From contig MNUO01000038.1 in NCBI GenBank assembly GCA_001871015.1, forward strand, positions 1 to 6,437: a stretch of 6,437 bases of DNA. Direction: 5' to 3'. Below the pieces are notes generated by a model. The model searched no databases and had not been told where the DNA came from. It was given only the letters and a program-made list of their open reading frames with translations. The number at the start of each line of letters is the position of its first letter. Position 1 is the stretch's first letter. Of this stretch, positions 5,333-6,437 are shown piece by piece. This DNA comes from Candidatus Desantisbacteria bacterium CG1_02_38_46 (GTDB lineage: Bacteria; Desantisbacteria; UBA1551; UBA1559). Both the position numbers and the translations under genes were made by a program.

Positions 5333-6437
5333 ATGAAAGAAAAAAGCATTGATAAAGCAGTAAAACCTTTACTTGAAAAAGCAAAGAAGGAAAATGCGAA
5401 TCTTTCCTGGGATAGACTGAAAGAACAAATTCCCCAGTGCGGATTCGGAAAACTCGGGATTTGCTGCAGAATTTGCTCAATGGGCCCCTGCAGAATTGAC
5501 CCATTTAAAGAAGGTGCTCAAAAGGGTGTGTGTGGTGCAACTGCAGAGACAATTGCTGCACGCAATTTTGTCCGGATGATCGCTGGAGGTGCTGCAGCGC
5601 ATTCAGACCACGGCAGAGCAGTGGCAGAATTATTCATTACAACAGCACGTGGAAAAGCTCCAGGTTATGAAATAAAAGATGAACAGAAATTATTGCAGGT
5701 TGCTATGGATTTTGGAATAAATATTGAAAACCGCAAATTAGAGGAAATAGCCCTGGATGTCGGCAATATAGCTCTCTCTCAATTTGGGCAGCAAGAAGGA
5801 GAATCTATATTTATTAAAAAAACACCTTTGAAAAGACAGGCAATCTGGAAAGAACTTGGTGTTATTCCCCGTGGTATTGACAAGGAAATTGTTGAAATAA
5901 TGCACCGCACCCATATAGGTGTAGACCAGGATTATAAAAATCTTCTGCTTCAGGGCACACGCTGTGCACTCGCTGACGGATGGGGTGGTTCAATGATTGC
6001 AACAGAACTGCAGGATATTATGTTCGGTACACCTGTTCCATTGCTTGGAAGGGTAAATCTCGGGGTGCTTAAAGAAGATGAAGTCAACATAATCATTCAC
6101 GGCCATGAACCCCTCCTTTCAGAAATGATTGTTGTGGCAGCACAGGACAAAGAAATGTTAGAACTTGCAAAATCTAAAGGTGCAAAGGGAATAAATTTAG
6201 CAGGAATCTGCTGCACTGCAAATGAAATACTTATGCGACATGGAATACCAATAGCTGGGAATTTCCTTCAGCAGGAACTGGCAATTGTTACAGGAGCGGT
6301 AGATGCAATGGTTGTGGATGTGCAGTGTCTGATGCAATCACTTCCATCTGTCGCCCAATGCTATCATACGAAAATCATAACTACATCTCCAAAGGCAAAA
6401 ATTCCAGGGGCAATTCACATCCAGTTCGAAGAACACA
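5333..6437 (+). CDS. cooS: Ni-Fe carbon monoxide dehydrogenase catalytic subunit, N-terminal part (3' end outside window)
   Basis: CooS/AcsA interconverts CO and CO2 at the nickel-iron C-cluster; in acetogenesis it supplies CO to acetyl-CoA synthase. The frame is open to the window end, giving 368 residues of an expected roughly 630. The N-terminal cysteines fit the known pattern: C36 and C44 for the D-cluster shared between subunits (FGKLGICC), and C45, C48, C53 and C67 for the B-cluster (CRICSMGPC...GVCGAT). H90 and H93 in AAHSDHGR match the conserved His stretch near the active site. C-cluster ligands present are His in IHGHEP (256-261; H258 likely), C293/C294 in GICCTANE and C332 in VDVQC. 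The remaining C-cluster Cys residues lie beyond the window. GAGGAG at 5322-5327 lies 5 bases before ATG 5333. Whether it is the ACS-bound or a free form cannot be told without neighbouring acsB. Confidence 0.97.
   Translation, partial: MKEKSIDKAVKPLLEKAKKENANLSWDRLKEQIPQCGFGKLGICCRICSMGPCRIDPFKEGAQKGVCGATAETIAARNFVRMIAGGAAAHSDHGRAVAELFITTARGKAPGYEIKDEQKLLQVAMDFGINIENRKLEEIALDVGNIALSQFGQQEGESIFIKKTPLKRQAIWKELGVIPRGIDKEIVEIMHRTHIGVDQDYKNLLLQGTRCALADGWGGSMIATELQDIMFGTPVPLLGRVNLGVLKEDEVNIIIHGHEPLLSEMIVVAAQDKEMLELAKSKGAKGINLAGICCTANEILMRHGIPIAGNFLQQELAIVTGAVDAMVVDVQCLMQSLPSVAQCYHTKIITTSPKAKIPGAIHIQFEEH

Overview
The window is a single gene cluster, all on the plus strand, from an anaerobic bacterium that uses the Wood-Ljungdahl (reductive acetyl-CoA) pathway. 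It runs from the 3' end of cooC (nickel insertion ATPase) through a four-cluster ferredoxin, an NADH-diaphorase trio (NuoE-like, NuoF-like, short NuoG/HydA-like), a small unknown protein and acsD (corrinoid iron-sulfur protein small subunit) to the 5' part of cooS (carbon monoxide dehydrogenase), which is cut by the window end. Composition is moderately AT-rich. The ribosome binding sites are clear purine-rich Shine-Dalgarno sequences, and the AcsD and CooS are of the bacterial type. Together with the intergenic repeats, this fits an uncultivated acetogen-like bacterium. I cannot name the phylum from sequence alone.

Layout: cooC end (1-347) overlaps the ferredoxin gene (344-844) by ATGA. A 31-base gap carrying a repeat element leads into nuoE (876-1379), which overlaps nuoF (1357-3210). 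A second copy of the same repeat fills the 38-base gap before the NuoG/HydA-like gene (3249-4037). A small gene (best start 4064) and acsD (4265-5203) follow. A 129-base gap (5204-5332) holds hairpins and a 26-base tandem repeat directly in front of cooS (5333 to the end). Nothing supported lies on the minus strand, and there is no other gap longer than 130 bases.

How the genes may work together: CooS interconverts CO2 and CO, CooC loads its nickel, and AcsD is half of the methyl carrier that feeds acetyl-CoA synthase. The ferredoxin and the NuoE/F/G-like trio form a wire from NAD(H) through FMN and many Fe-S clusters, with no hydrogenase or formate dehydrogenase catalytic subunit in view. 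The NuoF-like protein has the HydB/HndC layout known from electron-bifurcating hydrogenases. An NAD(H)-linked, possibly bifurcating, electron module serving CO dehydrogenase is therefore the most interesting functional hypothesis here.

The most striking sequence-level observation is that nuoE and the NuoG/HydA-like gene, which are unrelated, begin with the same 18 bases, ATGTTGAGGTCTGACCCC (protein MLRSDP). These bases are the end of a dispersed repeat that also supplies each gene's ribosome binding site. The repeat seems to have replaced the native start of both genes.
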